From Tropicibacter sp. Alg240-R139 (GTDB taxonomy: Bacteria; Pseudomonadota; Alphaproteobacteria; Rhodobacterales; Rhodobacteraceae), in NCBI RefSeq assembly GCF_900537075.1, contig NZ_UNRA01000001.1:496001-560000 (forward strand): a DNA stretch of 64,000 nt, read 5' to 3'. Made by a program: the position numbers and the translations under genes. Shown here piece after piece: positions 1 through 8,382 of this stretch (positions within the stretch are counted from its first letter, which is position 1; every line of letters starts with the position of its first letter). The notes beneath the pieces were generated by a model. The model had not been told where the DNA came from, did not search any database, and worked only from the letters and a program-made list of their open reading frames with translations.

Positions 1-1
1 A

Positions 2-625
2 TCGACGTTCTTACGCACTCTGATCGGGGCGCAGCCGCCGACCTCGGGTCGGGTGACGCGCGCGGATGGCCTGCGCATTGGCTATGTACCGCAAAAGCTG
101 GCCATCGACGCCTCGTTGCCGATGACCGTGCACCGTTTCCTGGGCCTGCCGCGCCGCATCTCAGGCACCAAGGCGCGTGAAGTATTGGAAACGGCAGGCG
201 CACCGGGGTTGAAAGACCAGCAAATGTCGCAGCTGTCGGGCGGGCAGTTCCAACGGGTTCTGCTGGCGCGCGCGCTGCTGGAAACCCCAGACCTGCTGCT
301 GCTGGATGAGGCGACGCAGGGGCTGGACCAACCTGGATCGGCGGCGTTCTATCAACAGATCGAGGAGGTGCGCCAAACCCTGGGTTGCGCCGTTGTCATG
401 GTCAGCCACGATCTGCATGTGGTCATGGCCGCATCCGACCGGGTGCTGTGCATGAACGGCCATGTCTGCTGCGAGGGCACACCCGAGGTGGTGGCCGAGG
501 CGCCGGAATACCGCGCGCTGTTCGGTTCTGGCACCAAGGGCGCGCTGGCGCTGTACCGCCACCAGCACACGCATGATCATGATCACTCACACGACCACCC
601 TACAGAACACGGGCACACCCACTGA
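2..625 (+). CDS. znuC: Zinc ABC transporter ATP-binding protein ZnuC (5' end cut off by window)
   Basis: ATPase of a ZnuABC-type zinc importer, acting on the cytoplasmic face of the inner membrane. The window opens just after the Walker A lysine (the frame reads STFLRTLIGAQPPTSGRV), so the start lies upstream. Visible are the ABC signature QLSGGQFQRVLLARALL, the Walker B segment LLLLDEATQGLD and the H-loop MVSHD. The C-terminus is a histidine/aspartate-rich tail (HTHDHDHSHDHPTEHGHTH), which fits metal binding in zinc transporters. The stop overlaps the znuB start by one base (TGATG), so the two are translationally coupled. An internal GTG at 53 is not the true start because it would omit the nucleotide-binding loop. 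A manganese transporter is possible, but the His tail favours zinc. Confidence 0.92.
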   Translation, partial: STFLRTLIGAQPPTSGRVTRADGLRIGYVPQKLAIDASLPMTVHRFLGLPRRISGTKAREVLETAGAPGLKDQQMSQLSGGQFQRVLLARALLETPDLLLLDEATQGLDQPGSAAFYQQIEEVRQTLGCAVVMVSHDLHVVMAASDRVLCMNGHVCCEGTPEVVAEAPEYRALFGSGTKGALALYRHQHTHDHDHSHDHPTEHGHTH

Positions 626-1416
626 TGCTTGACGATTTTATGGTCCGCGCCGCGCTTGCCGGCGTCGGTGTTGCCTTGGCTGCGGCCCCCATGGGCTGTT
701 TCGTGGTCTGGCGCCGAATGGCGTATTTTGGCGAGGCGACAGCCCACGCCGCCGTTCTGGGCGTGGCTCTGGCGCTGTCCTTCTCACTGCCGATCCTGCC
801 TGCGGTGATCGTGGCCGCGCTTGCCATGTCCTCTGCCGTGACCGCGCTGAGGGGGAGAGGGTATGCCATGGACACGCTGCTTGGCGTGATGGCGCACAGC
901 GCGTTGGCCGTGGGGCTGGTGGCCGTGGCGATGCTGTCCAATGTCAGGCTGGATCTGATGGCGTTCCTGTTTGGCGACATCCTGGCCGTGAACCGCATGG
1001 ACCTGGCGACCATCTGGCTGGGTGGTCTTGGGGTCGCGGGGCTGATCCTGTGGCGCTGGTCGGCGCTGATCCTGTCGACGCTGAACCCTGACCTTGCGCG
1101 TGCATCGGGCATTGATCCAAGGCGAGAAGAGGTCTGGCTGACGCTGGCGCTTGCGCTGATGGTGGCCGTTGCAATCAAGGTGGTGGGCGTTCTGCTGATC
1201 GCCGCGATGCTGGTGATCCCGGCCGCTGCCGCACGGCCCCTTGTGCGCACCCCCGAAGCCATGGCTGTGACAGCGGCCATAATCGGCGCGCTGTCGGCAT
1301 TGGGGGGGCTATACGGAGCCTATTGGTTCGACACCCCCGCAGGCCCCAGCATCGTCTGCGGCGCCTCACTGGCCTTTGTGGTGACAACTGTGGTGGGGAG
1401 TGTGGTGCGGCGATGA
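625..1416 (+). CDS. znuB: Zinc ABC transporter permease ZnuB
   Basis: Integral membrane permease of the ABC-3 family, 263 aa (typical length), partner of the ATPase just upstream. The translation is strongly hydrophobic along its whole length, with a Gly/Ala-rich first helix (AALAGVGVALAAAPMGCFVVW) and the conserved core around the YFGEATAHAAVLGVAL segment. The ATG overlaps the znuC stop. The substrate-binding protein ZnuA and any zur regulator are not seen in the window. The call rests on family resemblance and on pairing with a His-tailed ATPase. Confidence 0.92.
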   Translation: MLDDFMVRAALAGVGVALAAAPMGCFVVWRRMAYFGEATAHAAVLGVALALSFSLPILPAVIVAALAMSSAVTALRGRGYAMDTLLGVMAHSALAVGLVAVAMLSNVRLDLMAFLFGDILAVNRMDLATIWLGGLGVAGLILWRWSALILSTLNPDLARASGIDPRREEVWLTLALALMVAVAIKVVGVLLIAAMLVIPAAAARPLVRTPEAMAVTAAIIGALSALGGLYGAYWFDTPAGPSIVCGASLAFVVTTVVGSVVRR

Positions 1417-1616
1417 GCAACTAGTGTCAAAAAACTCAATCCAATCGTGTATATTTTTCACAAAAGTCGACCGAACCTTGGTCTAATTTCAGGAATGACA
1501 AACCCTGTCCAAGCGGTGCACAACTTCTCAGAAACACATGCGTTGTAGTATTGCCATTTACGAATTCTAGATCTACCTATAGTTGATTGAATTTAGTCGC
1601 ACTAGAGGTTGGTAAG
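1417..1616. other. A+T-rich intergenic stretch
   Basis: Two hundred bases between znuB and the DUF4062 gene, visibly richer in A+T than the flanking host genes. I see no tRNA, terminator hairpin or convincing sigma-70 promoter. A GAGG at 1605-1608 is the probable ribosome-binding site of the next gene. The base-composition shift fits the left edge of a small acquired segment. Confidence 0.4.
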
Positions 1617-2819
1617 TTGGTTAAGCATCAAAAAATCATTTCGGTTTTCATCTCTTCTCCAAGCGACGTGACGCAAGAGCGCGCCACGGTGATCGAGATA
1701 ATAGAGGATGTAAACAAGTTAATTGGAGACCAGCATGGCTGCAATTTCCAACCAGTCACTTGGGAGAATGATGTACTACCCACATTTGGCAACAACCCGC
1801 AGGCAACGATTGATGCGGAGGTCGGCGACGAATATGATTTGTTTCTAGGCATTATGAGCACAAAATTCGGAACTCCAACAGAAAGCGCCTCATCTGGAAC
1901 AGAGCACGAGTTTGAAAGAGCCTACTCAAGAAAAATGAACAACCCAGAAGCTGTAGAAATCCTCTTCTACTTCCAAGAACCCGGGCATTCAGGTCGCCAA
2001 ATCGACGTCAAAGAGTTGGGGAAAGTCGAAAACTTCAAGTCGAAGATTTCTGATAAGGGCATCTACGCAAATTACAAATCCCTAGAGGACTTCAAAACCA
2101 AAGTCACATCACATCTGTCAAAACTGATGCCTCGTATCCTAGAAGGTCATGCGACCGAGGACCCGGCGGAAGCAACTGCACAACTTAGCGAAAACGATGA
2201 TACCGTTTCGCCTAGCCAGAAAAACCTACTAGCCGACCCTCTCGAATTCCTCAGCGGCTTAGATGACTCAGACGAGCCGGGTTTTATGGAACTTACTGAA
2301 CAAACAGAAGATGCTTTCTCGGCTACAAGACTTCAGTTAGAAGCGCTATCCACCGCCGTCACTAAGATGGGTGATGACATCCAAGAACAAGCCAGCATCC
2401 TAACAAGCTCTCCAGGCACCCTCTCACAAAGCGAAACTCGAAACGTGCTCAGGGACTCGAGTCGCTCGATGGAGGCTTTCGTTGAAACTTCGGCAGCAGT
2501 TCTGCCTCTGTTTAGAAATCACTTATCAGAAGGCATTCGACTATCTCGCGACCTGATAATTGTACTTTCGCAAGACAACGTGGGCACTAAAAAAGATCGC
2601 GATGACTTGTCGAGTGCCTTTGTCACTATGCGCTTGGGAATGCAAAGGGGGCTATCCGGTTTTGAAGACCTTTCATCGACACTAGGATCACTCCCAAGAG
2701 CAACATCGGAGTTCAATAGAGCCAAGAAACGAACGAAAGCTATTGTTGATGGTGTATGCTCATTGATTTCGGACGCGCTCAACCAAATAGAAGAGATCGA
2801 AGATGCTCTTCTTCCTTAA
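1617..2819 (+). CDS. DUF4062 domain protein, orphan, possible defence gene
   Basis: 400-aa protein. The N-terminal ~115 residues match the DUF4062 pattern: a buried strand and loop VFISSPSDVTQERATVIE, then WENDVLPTFG, a YDLFLGIMSTKFGTPT strand and EHEFERAY. This domain is usually the N-terminal module of multidomain proteins, some in defence or conflict systems. Here the remainder (about residues 190-400) is acidic and helix-prone, with no NTPase or nuclease motif I can see. TTG at 1617 was chosen because GAGG lies 8 nt upstream; an in-frame TTG at 1587 has no such site. Base composition is A+T-rich and the gene stands alone between housekeeping genes, suggesting transfer. Function is inferred only loosely. 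Confidence 0.7.
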   Translation: MVKHQKIISVFISSPSDVTQERATVIEIIEDVNKLIGDQHGCNFQPVTWENDVLPTFGNNPQATIDAEVGDEYDLFLGIMSTKFGTPTESASSGTEHEFERAYSRKMNNPEAVEILFYFQEPGHSGRQIDVKELGKVENFKSKISDKGIYANYKSLEDFKTKVTSHLSKLMPRILEGHATEDPAEATAQLSENDDTVSPSQKNLLADPLEFLSGLDDSDEPGFMELTEQTEDAFSATRLQLEALSTAVTKMGDDIQEQASILTSSPGTLSQSETRNVLRDSSRSMEAFVETSAAVLPLFRNHLSEGIRLSRDLIIVLSQDNVGTKKDRDDLSSAFVTMRLGMQRGLSGFEDLSSTLGSLPRATSEFNRAKKRTKAIVDGVCSLISDALNQIEEIEDALLP

Positions 2820-2941
2820 GTGCATCTAGTAACACAACTTTAGTTTGATCAACCAGCCACACCCAATCCTCTTAGTACAGTGCACCAAGTTGGTTTGGTC
2901 CGAGGCTTTTGCAGGATAAGTAGAGCCGAAGATGGACAGCC

Positions 2942-4756
2942 TCAGCTGTCCATCTTCAAAGCCGAGATGAACGCCTCCTGCGGGATGTCTACCTTCCCGA
3001 ACTGGCGCATCTTCTTTTTACCCGCCTTCTGCTTCTCGAGCAGTTTCTTCTTCCGGGTCGCGTCGCCGCCATAACACTTCGCCGTCACGTCCTTGCGCAG
3101 CGCGGACAGGGTCTCGCGCGCGATGACCTTGCCGCCGATGGCCGCCTGGATCGGGATTTTGAACATGTGGCGGGGAATGAGGTCCTTGAGCTTTTCGCAC
3201 ATCGCCCGGCCCCGCATCTCGGCCCGGTCGCGGTGGACCATCATCGACAGCGCGTCCACGGGCTCGTCGTTCACCAGCACCGACATTTTGACCAGATTAT
3301 CCTCGCGGTACCCGGTCATCTGATAGTCGAACGAGGCATAGCCCTTGGTCACCGATTTCAAGCGGTCGTAAAAGTCGAACACCACCTCGTTCAGCGGCAG
3401 GTCATAGACCACCATCGCGCGGGTGCCCGCATAGGTCAGGTTTTCCTGAATGCCCCGGCGGTCCTGACACAGTTTCAGCACGTCGCCCAGATATTCGTCC
3501 GGCACCAGGATCGTCGCCTTGATGCGCGGTTCCTGGATGTGGTCGACCTTGGACATGTCGGGCATGTCGGCGGGGTTGTGCAGGTCGATCTTTTCGCCTG
3601 GCTCTCCATCTTTGCCTTTCATGAAGACGTGATAGATCACCGACGGCGCGGTGGTGATCAGTTCGATGTCATATTCACGCTCGATCCGGTCGCGGATGAC
3701 CTCGAGGTGCAAGAGGCCCAGGAAACCGCAGCGGAAGCCAAAGCCAAGCGCGGCAGAGGTTTCCATCTCGAACGAGAAGCTGGCGTCGTTCAGGGCCAGT
3801 TTGTCGATGGCTTCGCGCAGGTCTTCGAATTCGGATGAATCCACCGGGAAGAGACCACAGAACACCACCGGCTGCGCGGGCTTGAAGCCATCCAACGCCA
3901 CTTCGGTGCCGTTGCGGTCATTGGTGATGGTGTCGCCCACACGTGTGTCGCGCACCTGCTTGATCGAGGCGGTGAGGAACCCGATCTCTCCGGGACCGAG
4001 GCTGTCGATCATCTCCATCTCGGGGCGGAAGACGCCAACGCGGTCGACGTGGTGCAGGGTGTTGTTGGACATGAACTTGACCCGCATCCCCTTTTTCAGA
4101 GTGCCGTCGATGATGCGGACCAGAACGATCACGCCCAGATAGGCGTCATACCAGCTGTCCACCAGCATCGCCTTGAGCGGCGCGTCCAGCGTGCCTTGGG
4201 GGGCGGGCAGATGTGTGACGATGGACTCCAGCGTTTCGTGGATGCCCTGCCCGGTCTTGGCGCTGACCTGAATGGCCTCGGACGCGTCGATGCCGATCAC
4301 ATCCTCGATCTGCTCGGCCACGCGGTCACAATCGGATGCGGGCAGGTCGATCTTGTTGAGTACCGGGACGATCTCGTGATCGGCATCCAGCGCGTGATAG
4401 ACATTGGCCAGCGTCTGCGCCTCGACCCCTTGCGAGCTGTCGACCACCAAAAGCGAGCCTTCGACCGCACGCATGGAGCGGGAGACCTCGTAGGCGAAAT
4501 CGACGTGACCGGGAGTGTCGATCAGGTTCAGTACATAGGCCTCGCCGTTGTCGGCGGTGTAATCGATGCGGACGGTGTTGGCCTTGATCGTGATGCCCCG
4601 CTCGCGTTCGATGTCCATGCTGTCGAGCAGCTGTTCCTTCATGTCGCGGTCCTTGACCGTCCCGGTCTCTTGGATGAGCCGGTCAGCAAGGGTGGATTTG
4701 CCATGGTCGATGTGGGCGACGATGGAGAAATTGCGGATATGAGCGAGGTCAGTCAT
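2942..4756 (-). CDS. lepA: Elongation factor 4 (LepA), ribosomal back-translocase GTPase
   Basis: 604-aa translational GTPase of normal LepA length. G motifs are visible: [14 protein letters not shown] (G1), [10 protein letters not shown] (G3), NKIDLP (G4) and SAKTGQG (G5). The characteristic LepA C-terminal domain ends in [18 protein letters not shown]. The start is ATG at 4756 ([20 protein letters not shown]), matching family N-termini; the frame stays open for 62 codons further upstream, but those residues are not LepA-like. LepA associates with the ribosome and affects initiation and elongation under stress. It is transcribed away from the 444-aa gene at 4880, with 123 bp between the two starts. 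Confidence 0.97.
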   Translation of the reverse strand: MTDLAHIRNFSIVAHIDHGKSTLADRLIQETGTVKDRDMKEQLLDSMDIERERGITIKANTVRIDYTADNGEAYVLNLIDTPGHVDFAYEVSRSMRAVEGSLLVVDSSQGVEAQTLANVYHALDADHEIVPVLNKIDLPASDCDRVAEQIEDVIGIDASEAIQVSAKTGQGIHETLESIVTHLPAPQGTLDAPLKAMLVDSWYDAYLGVIVLVRIIDGTLKKGMRVKFMSNNTLHHVDRVGVFRPEMEMIDSLGPGEIGFLTASIKQVRDTRVGDTITNDRNGTEVALDGFKPAQPVVFCGLFPVDSSEFEDLREAIDKLALNDASFSFEMETSAALGFGFRCGFLGLLHLEVIRDRIEREYDIELITTAPSVIYHVFMKGKDGEPGEKIDLHNPADMPDMSKVDHIQEPRIKATILVPDEYLGDVLKLCQDRRGIQENLTYAGTRAMVVYDLPLNEVVFDFYDRLKSVTKGYASFDYQMTGYREDNLVKMSVLVNDEPVDALSMMVHRDRAEMRGRAMCEKLKDLIPRHMFKIPIQAAIGGKVIARETLSALRKDVTAKCYGGDATRKKKLLEKQKAGKKKMRQFGKVDIPQEAFISALKMDS

Positions 4757-4879
4757 GGTGAGGCGTATGATTTGGATTCGCGGTTTGGTCAAGTGGGCGC
4801 GACTCTCCAAAATAAGCTCAATCAACTCCACAAAATTGCGGTGCCATAGCATCAACCAAATTCCGAAACGGGGAGTACT

Positions 4880-6214
4880 ATGCCCAAGACTAACCGCGAA
4901 GCATTCGAAGAATGGGTGATTTCTCAGAACCGCGAAACCCAAACCGCCATTGCGACCCGCGCAACTATTCGTGCGTGGCCGTGTAGTTGGCCTACATTAC
5001 CACTCATTGCGGGTCGTTCGCTGATTACATCACTTGCTTACACTCGCACCCCAAACAAGGAACTCGAATTCGTATGTCAAAAATTGGGCGTTACCAATGC
5101 TCACGACTGGGCGCACTTCCCGCTTGCACATGACTACACATCCTACGACTTTGCGATCGTAGAGTCGGTGAACTCCGCACTTAAACTGGCAGCCTTTGCC
5201 AGCGCAACGCAGTCAGAGCCTCCATCGGCACTAGATGTTATTCAACAGGCACAGAATCCGTTCATATCGTGGCTAAGTGATACTGAAGAGTATCACAATG
5301 GATCCTTTGACGAAGCTTTCAATCGCTCGCTTTGGTCAGATGAAGCGCAACGCTACGAAACCTTAATCCGCCAACCTTGGTTGAAAAAATATAACGACGA
5401 GAGCCACTTGTTTTGGTTAGATTGGTATCAGGGGTTTCTCAATGGCACTCCCATTGATTGGGAACTGCAACGCCGGGTCGCGCTGATTGACGAAGCGATC
5501 TGGGACAGCGGGACCAATGCGGTGGCCGACAAAATTCGTGATATCCAAGGAGACTACAGGCGCACCGCCACGCCCCCGCCCCAGCGCTTCCCAGAGTTGG
5601 AGCCAACCTCAACCACACGGCTTATCACCAACGCGGCAACGATTTCCCCTGCTCTTTCTAGCCTGTCGTTTCGAATCGAAGGCGCGCAGGCGCAGTTTCA
5701 TCAGTTTGGCTACAACGAAGTCCCCGAAGCCTTTGCCCCTTTGGTCGAACTGCCTGCCATTCTGGCCCGCATCTCGTCCAAACTGGGCAACCCTGCACCG
5801 AATACAGATGTAGAAGACGCTCTGCGCGCCGAGGTCGGGCGGCTGAACGCTAAGGTCGTTGCGCTAGAGGCCGCGCTGGACAAGGCGCTTAGGAACCAGC
5901 CCGCCACCTTCACCAACACGTTCAAAGAGCACTGCGCCAAAAGCCTGGGCGACTGGAAACTCTACGGAGCGATTGTGAGCGGGCTGTTCCTTTTGTCCGG
6001 CGATGACGCGACGCTTAAGGAACGCGGAGAAAACCTCATGTTGAAACGCGAACAGCTGTTTGGGGATGTCAGCCCTTCACCTTATTCTTCGGGCCTTTCC
6101 GATAAAGTCGCCAGAGCCGAGCGTGGCAGCGCTCCATTGCCACGGATCAATAAACGGCGACCTTTCGCCAAAGCTCTGACTTTACTGGGCTTCCTACTGA
6201 AGTCCTCACCTTAA
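4880..6214 (+). CDS. Unrecognised 444-aa protein with [12 protein letters not shown] motif
   Basis: Not assigned to a named family. ATG at 4880 is preceded by a GGGGAG ribosome-binding site. The middle (about residues 165-225) has the aromatic block [20 protein letters not shown] followed by [14 protein letters not shown], a combination I associate with uncharacterised alphaproteobacterial proteins. Residues ~310-340 form a short coiled-coil-like helix ([20 protein letters not shown]). A hydrophobic segment near residue 360 ([14 protein letters not shown]) could be one membrane helix or a buried helix. No signal peptide and no catalytic motif seen. It is monocistronic and divergent from lepA. 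Confidence 0.75.
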   Translation: MPKTNREAFEEWVISQNRETQTAIATRATIRAWPCSWPTLPLIAGRSLITSLAYTRTPNKELEFVCQKLGVTNAHDWAHFPLAHDYTSYDFAIVESVNSALKLAAFASATQSEPPSALDVIQQAQNPFISWLSDTEEYHNGSFDEAFNRSLWSDEAQRYETLIRQPWLKKYNDESHLFWLDWYQGFLNGTPIDWELQRRVALIDEAIWDSGTNAVADKIRDIQGDYRRTATPPPQRFPELEPTSTTRLITNAATISPALSSLSFRIEGAQAQFHQFGYNEVPEAFAPLVELPAILARISSKLGNPAPNTDVEDALRAEVGRLNAKVVALEAALDKALRNQPATFTNTFKEHCAKSLGDWKLYGAIVSGLFLLSGDDATLKERGENLMLKREQLFGDVSPSPYSSGLSDKVARAERGSAPLPRINKRRPFAKALTLLGFLLKSSP

Positions 6215-6288
6215 TATTGCCAAGATGAACGGATATTATGCTGTTCAATACGATTCGCGTGTTTGAACGCGGACGATTTGAGGCACAT

Positions 6289-7350
6289 ATGGCAAACTAT
6301 TCGATCTTCACCCTCGGTGAATCGCAGATGACGATCTCGGGTGGCGGGCAGCTGGATGGCGTGACCCAGGGCGATGGCTCGCATCTGGTGGGGTTGTCGA
6401 TCACGCTGAACTCGGACGCCTGGCAAGAGGTTCAGATCCGCGATGGTGGGTCTGATACCGATTTTCGCGACAATGATGGCAACCAACGGCTGGATGGCGA
6501 TCAGGCCATTGATGGAGTCATCTATTCGGACAACACCCGGATCGAGGCCGAGTATGGGCTGACACTCACTGATGGGGTGAATTTCTATCAGGTTGTTGGC
6601 GTCAACGTGAACAACTCCAGCCCCTCGTTTGGCACGATCGAGGGGCTGGCCTTTGTTGGCGGACCGGGCGGGTTTCCGCCAGTCGGCGTGCCTCTCACGG
6701 TAGTCAACGCCCAGGAAGGGCCCAATTTCGAAAGCAGCGAATACGCCACGCCGATCTGCTTTGTACGAGGCACTTTGATCGACACCCCATCAGGGTTACG
6801 TCAGATCGAAACCCTAGATGCTGGTGATCGCGTCTGGACCGAAACGGGCCGTATGGCACGCGTTAAATGGGCTGGAGGGCGCGCTGCAATTGCGGTGGGC
6901 CGGTTTGCTCCGGTTGAAATTCCGCTTGGGGTTTTGGGGGCCAACCGCCCCCTGCGTGTATCGCAGCAACATCGCATCCTAATTTCGCACCCTGTCGCCG
7001 AATTACTGTTCGGATCGCCTAAGACTTGGGTACCCGCTCTGTATCTGGTGGATGCGGGTCTGGCCCGGCTTGCACAGGGTGGCGGTGTCGAATTTTTCCA
7101 TCTTCTGCTTGAAACCCACGACGTAATTCAAGCCAACGGCGTCGCGACAGAAAGCCTATACATTCCTGACGCGTTTCCGCAGACCAGCGCGACCACGTCA
7201 GAGACCTTGCATTTCTTCCCCGAATTGGCGGGCATCGACCCTGCTCCATATCGGCTGACATATCCCAACCTCAAGCGGCACGAAGCAGCCATACTGTTTC
7301 GTGAAATCGCCAAGATTGATCCAGACAATAGCTTGCGCCATAGTGCGTGA
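6289..7350 (+). CDS. Hint-domain (hedgehog/intein-like) protein
   Basis: 353-aa protein. The first ~140 residues are Gly/Asp-rich and beta-strand-like. The Hint_2 module follows, starting at the conserved cysteine in ICFVRGTLIDTPSGLRQIE and continuing through GDRVWTE, VSQQHRIL and HLLLETHDVIQANG. Hint domains in this lineage are usually not inteins; many are proposed to cleave or attach secreted proteins autocatalytically, but this has not been shown for this type. ATG at 6289 was chosen because GAGG lies 5 nt upstream and MANY- is a typical opening; an in-frame ATG at 6238 lacks such a site. The short Gly/Asp-rich N-terminus hints at export but no classical signal peptide is present. Confidence 0.85.
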   Translation: MANYSIFTLGESQMTISGGGQLDGVTQGDGSHLVGLSITLNSDAWQEVQIRDGGSDTDFRDNDGNQRLDGDQAIDGVIYSDNTRIEAEYGLTLTDGVNFYQVVGVNVNNSSPSFGTIEGLAFVGGPGGFPPVGVPLTVVNAQEGPNFESSEYATPICFVRGTLIDTPSGLRQIETLDAGDRVWTETGRMARVKWAGGRAAIAVGRFAPVEIPLGVLGANRPLRVSQQHRILISHPVAELLFGSPKTWVPALYLVDAGLARLAQGGGVEFFHLLLETHDVIQANGVATESLYIPDAFPQTSATTSETLHFFPELAGIDPAPYRLTYPNLKRHEAAILFREIAKIDPDNSLRHSA

Positions 7351-7399
7351 AAATTCAGATCGGGGCACCAGACCCTGCACGAACGACCGAGGCAATGAC

Positions 7400-7717
7400 A
7401 TGAAGTACTATCTGACGGCTCTGCTGTGCGCAGGGACATTTACTGTTGCGACCGCAACCGCGTCACTTGCGGCCAATGGCGTTATCAAGCGCGCCTGTGT
7501 TGCATCAGATCGCGCTGCGGCCACGCCGTCGCGCTGCGGATGCATCCAAAAAGTTGCCAACGACGCGTTGAGCCGCAGTGATCGACGCACGGTGGCCAAG
7601 TGGTTCTCGGACCCGCATCAAGCCCAGGAGCTCAAGATGTCGCAAACAGCCAGCGATGACGCTCTTTGGGAGCGTTATCAGGCATTTGGCCAATTGGTCC
7701 AGGCCGTCTGTAAGTGA
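7400..7717 (+). CDS. Small secreted cysteine-containing protein
   Basis: 105 aa. A clear Sec signal peptide (MKYYLTALLCAGTFTVATAT, cleavage probably near ASLA-AN) leads to a mature part of about 80 residues with four cysteines (ACVAS, RCGCIQ, AVCK), suitable for two disulfides. The motif WFSDPHQAQELKMS is characteristic of a small periplasmic family found across Roseobacter-type bacteria whose function is not established. Its TGA overlaps the GTG start of the next gene (GTGA), so the two are probably co-transcribed. ATG at 7400 is the start because it opens the signal peptide. Confidence 0.8.
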   Translation: MKYYLTALLCAGTFTVATATASLAANGVIKRACVASDRAAATPSRCGCIQKVANDALSRSDRRTVAKWFSDPHQAQELKMSQTASDDALWERYQAFGQLVQAVCK

Positions 7718-8382
7718 GCTTGGGCGGCTCTGCTGACACGCACGCAGCCCCTTTTACACTGATCGGGTATCGCTACTCAGTCTACACTTGGATCGTTCGG
7801 GGCGCGTTGCATCTGACATCCACACCGTACAAGTTCGACGACTTCGATCCGTTCACCCAAAACGTCGATACACATCCGCACCCTTTTGGGCGCGTGCCCG
7901 TCCTCAGGCATGGCGCGGTGACCTTGTATGAAACCGCCGCGATCTGCAGCTATTTGGACGCGATTCGGAACGGGTCATCTCTGATGCCCGGTGATGCTCT
8001 GGCCCGGGCACGCGTCATGCAAGTCATCTCGATCATCGACACTTACGGGTATTGGCCCATGATCCGGCAAGTTTTCGCTCAGCGGGTGTTTCATCCGTTT
8101 GTCGGCGAGGAATCGATCGAAAGCACTGTCGCCGAAGGTTTGCAAGCTGCGACACCGGTATTGGCCGCTCTGGAAGAGATCGCCACAGAACGCGTCATCT
8201 TGGCGAGTTCAAAGTTGACGCTTGCTGATTGCCATCTGGCCCCGATGGTCGACTATTTCAGCCGCGCCCGTGAAGGCTCGCGCGCGCTAAGCACCTATCC
8301 CGCACTGTCTTACTGGTGGGAACGGGTGTCTGCTCTTGATTTTCTGCGAGACACCGATCCCCTGCCGAATTATTCTGTCTAA
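7714..8382 (+). CDS. Glutathione S-transferase family protein
   Basis: 222 aa, typical length for a cytosolic GST. The N-terminal thioredoxin-like half includes YRYSVYTWIVRGALHL and the cis-proline/glutathione-binding segment HPFGRVPVLRHGAVTLYETAAICSYLD; the C-terminal half is helical with the N-capping-like LTLADCHLAPMVDYF. Start is GTG at 7714, overlapping the previous stop by 4 bp, with no in-frame ATG near the N-terminus. The 3' end overlaps the convergent HisD-family gene by 4 bp. Substrate is unknown. Confidence 0.9.
   Translation: MSLGGSADTHAAPFTLIGYRYSVYTWIVRGALHLTSTPYKFDDFDPFTQNVDTHPHPFGRVPVLRHGAVTLYETAAICSYLDAIRNGSSLMPGDALARARVMQVISIIDTYGYWPMIRQVFAQRVFHPFVGEESIESTVAEGLQAATPVLAALEEIATERVILASSKLTLADCHLAPMVDYFSRAREGSRALSTYPALSYWWERVSALDFLRDTDPLPNYSV

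Noticed and set aside
600-1280. Minus-strand 226-codon frame opposite znuB
   Set aside because: Ser/Ala/Thr-rich antisense shadow of a clear ABC permease.
1587-1616. TTG at 1587 as start of the DUF4062 gene
   Set aside because: No ribosome-binding site; TTG 1617 has GAGG at correct spacing.
3167-4849. Long open frames on the plus strand opposite lepA
   Set aside because: They are antisense to a clear LepA protein, lack family motifs, and reflect G+C-rich codon bias.
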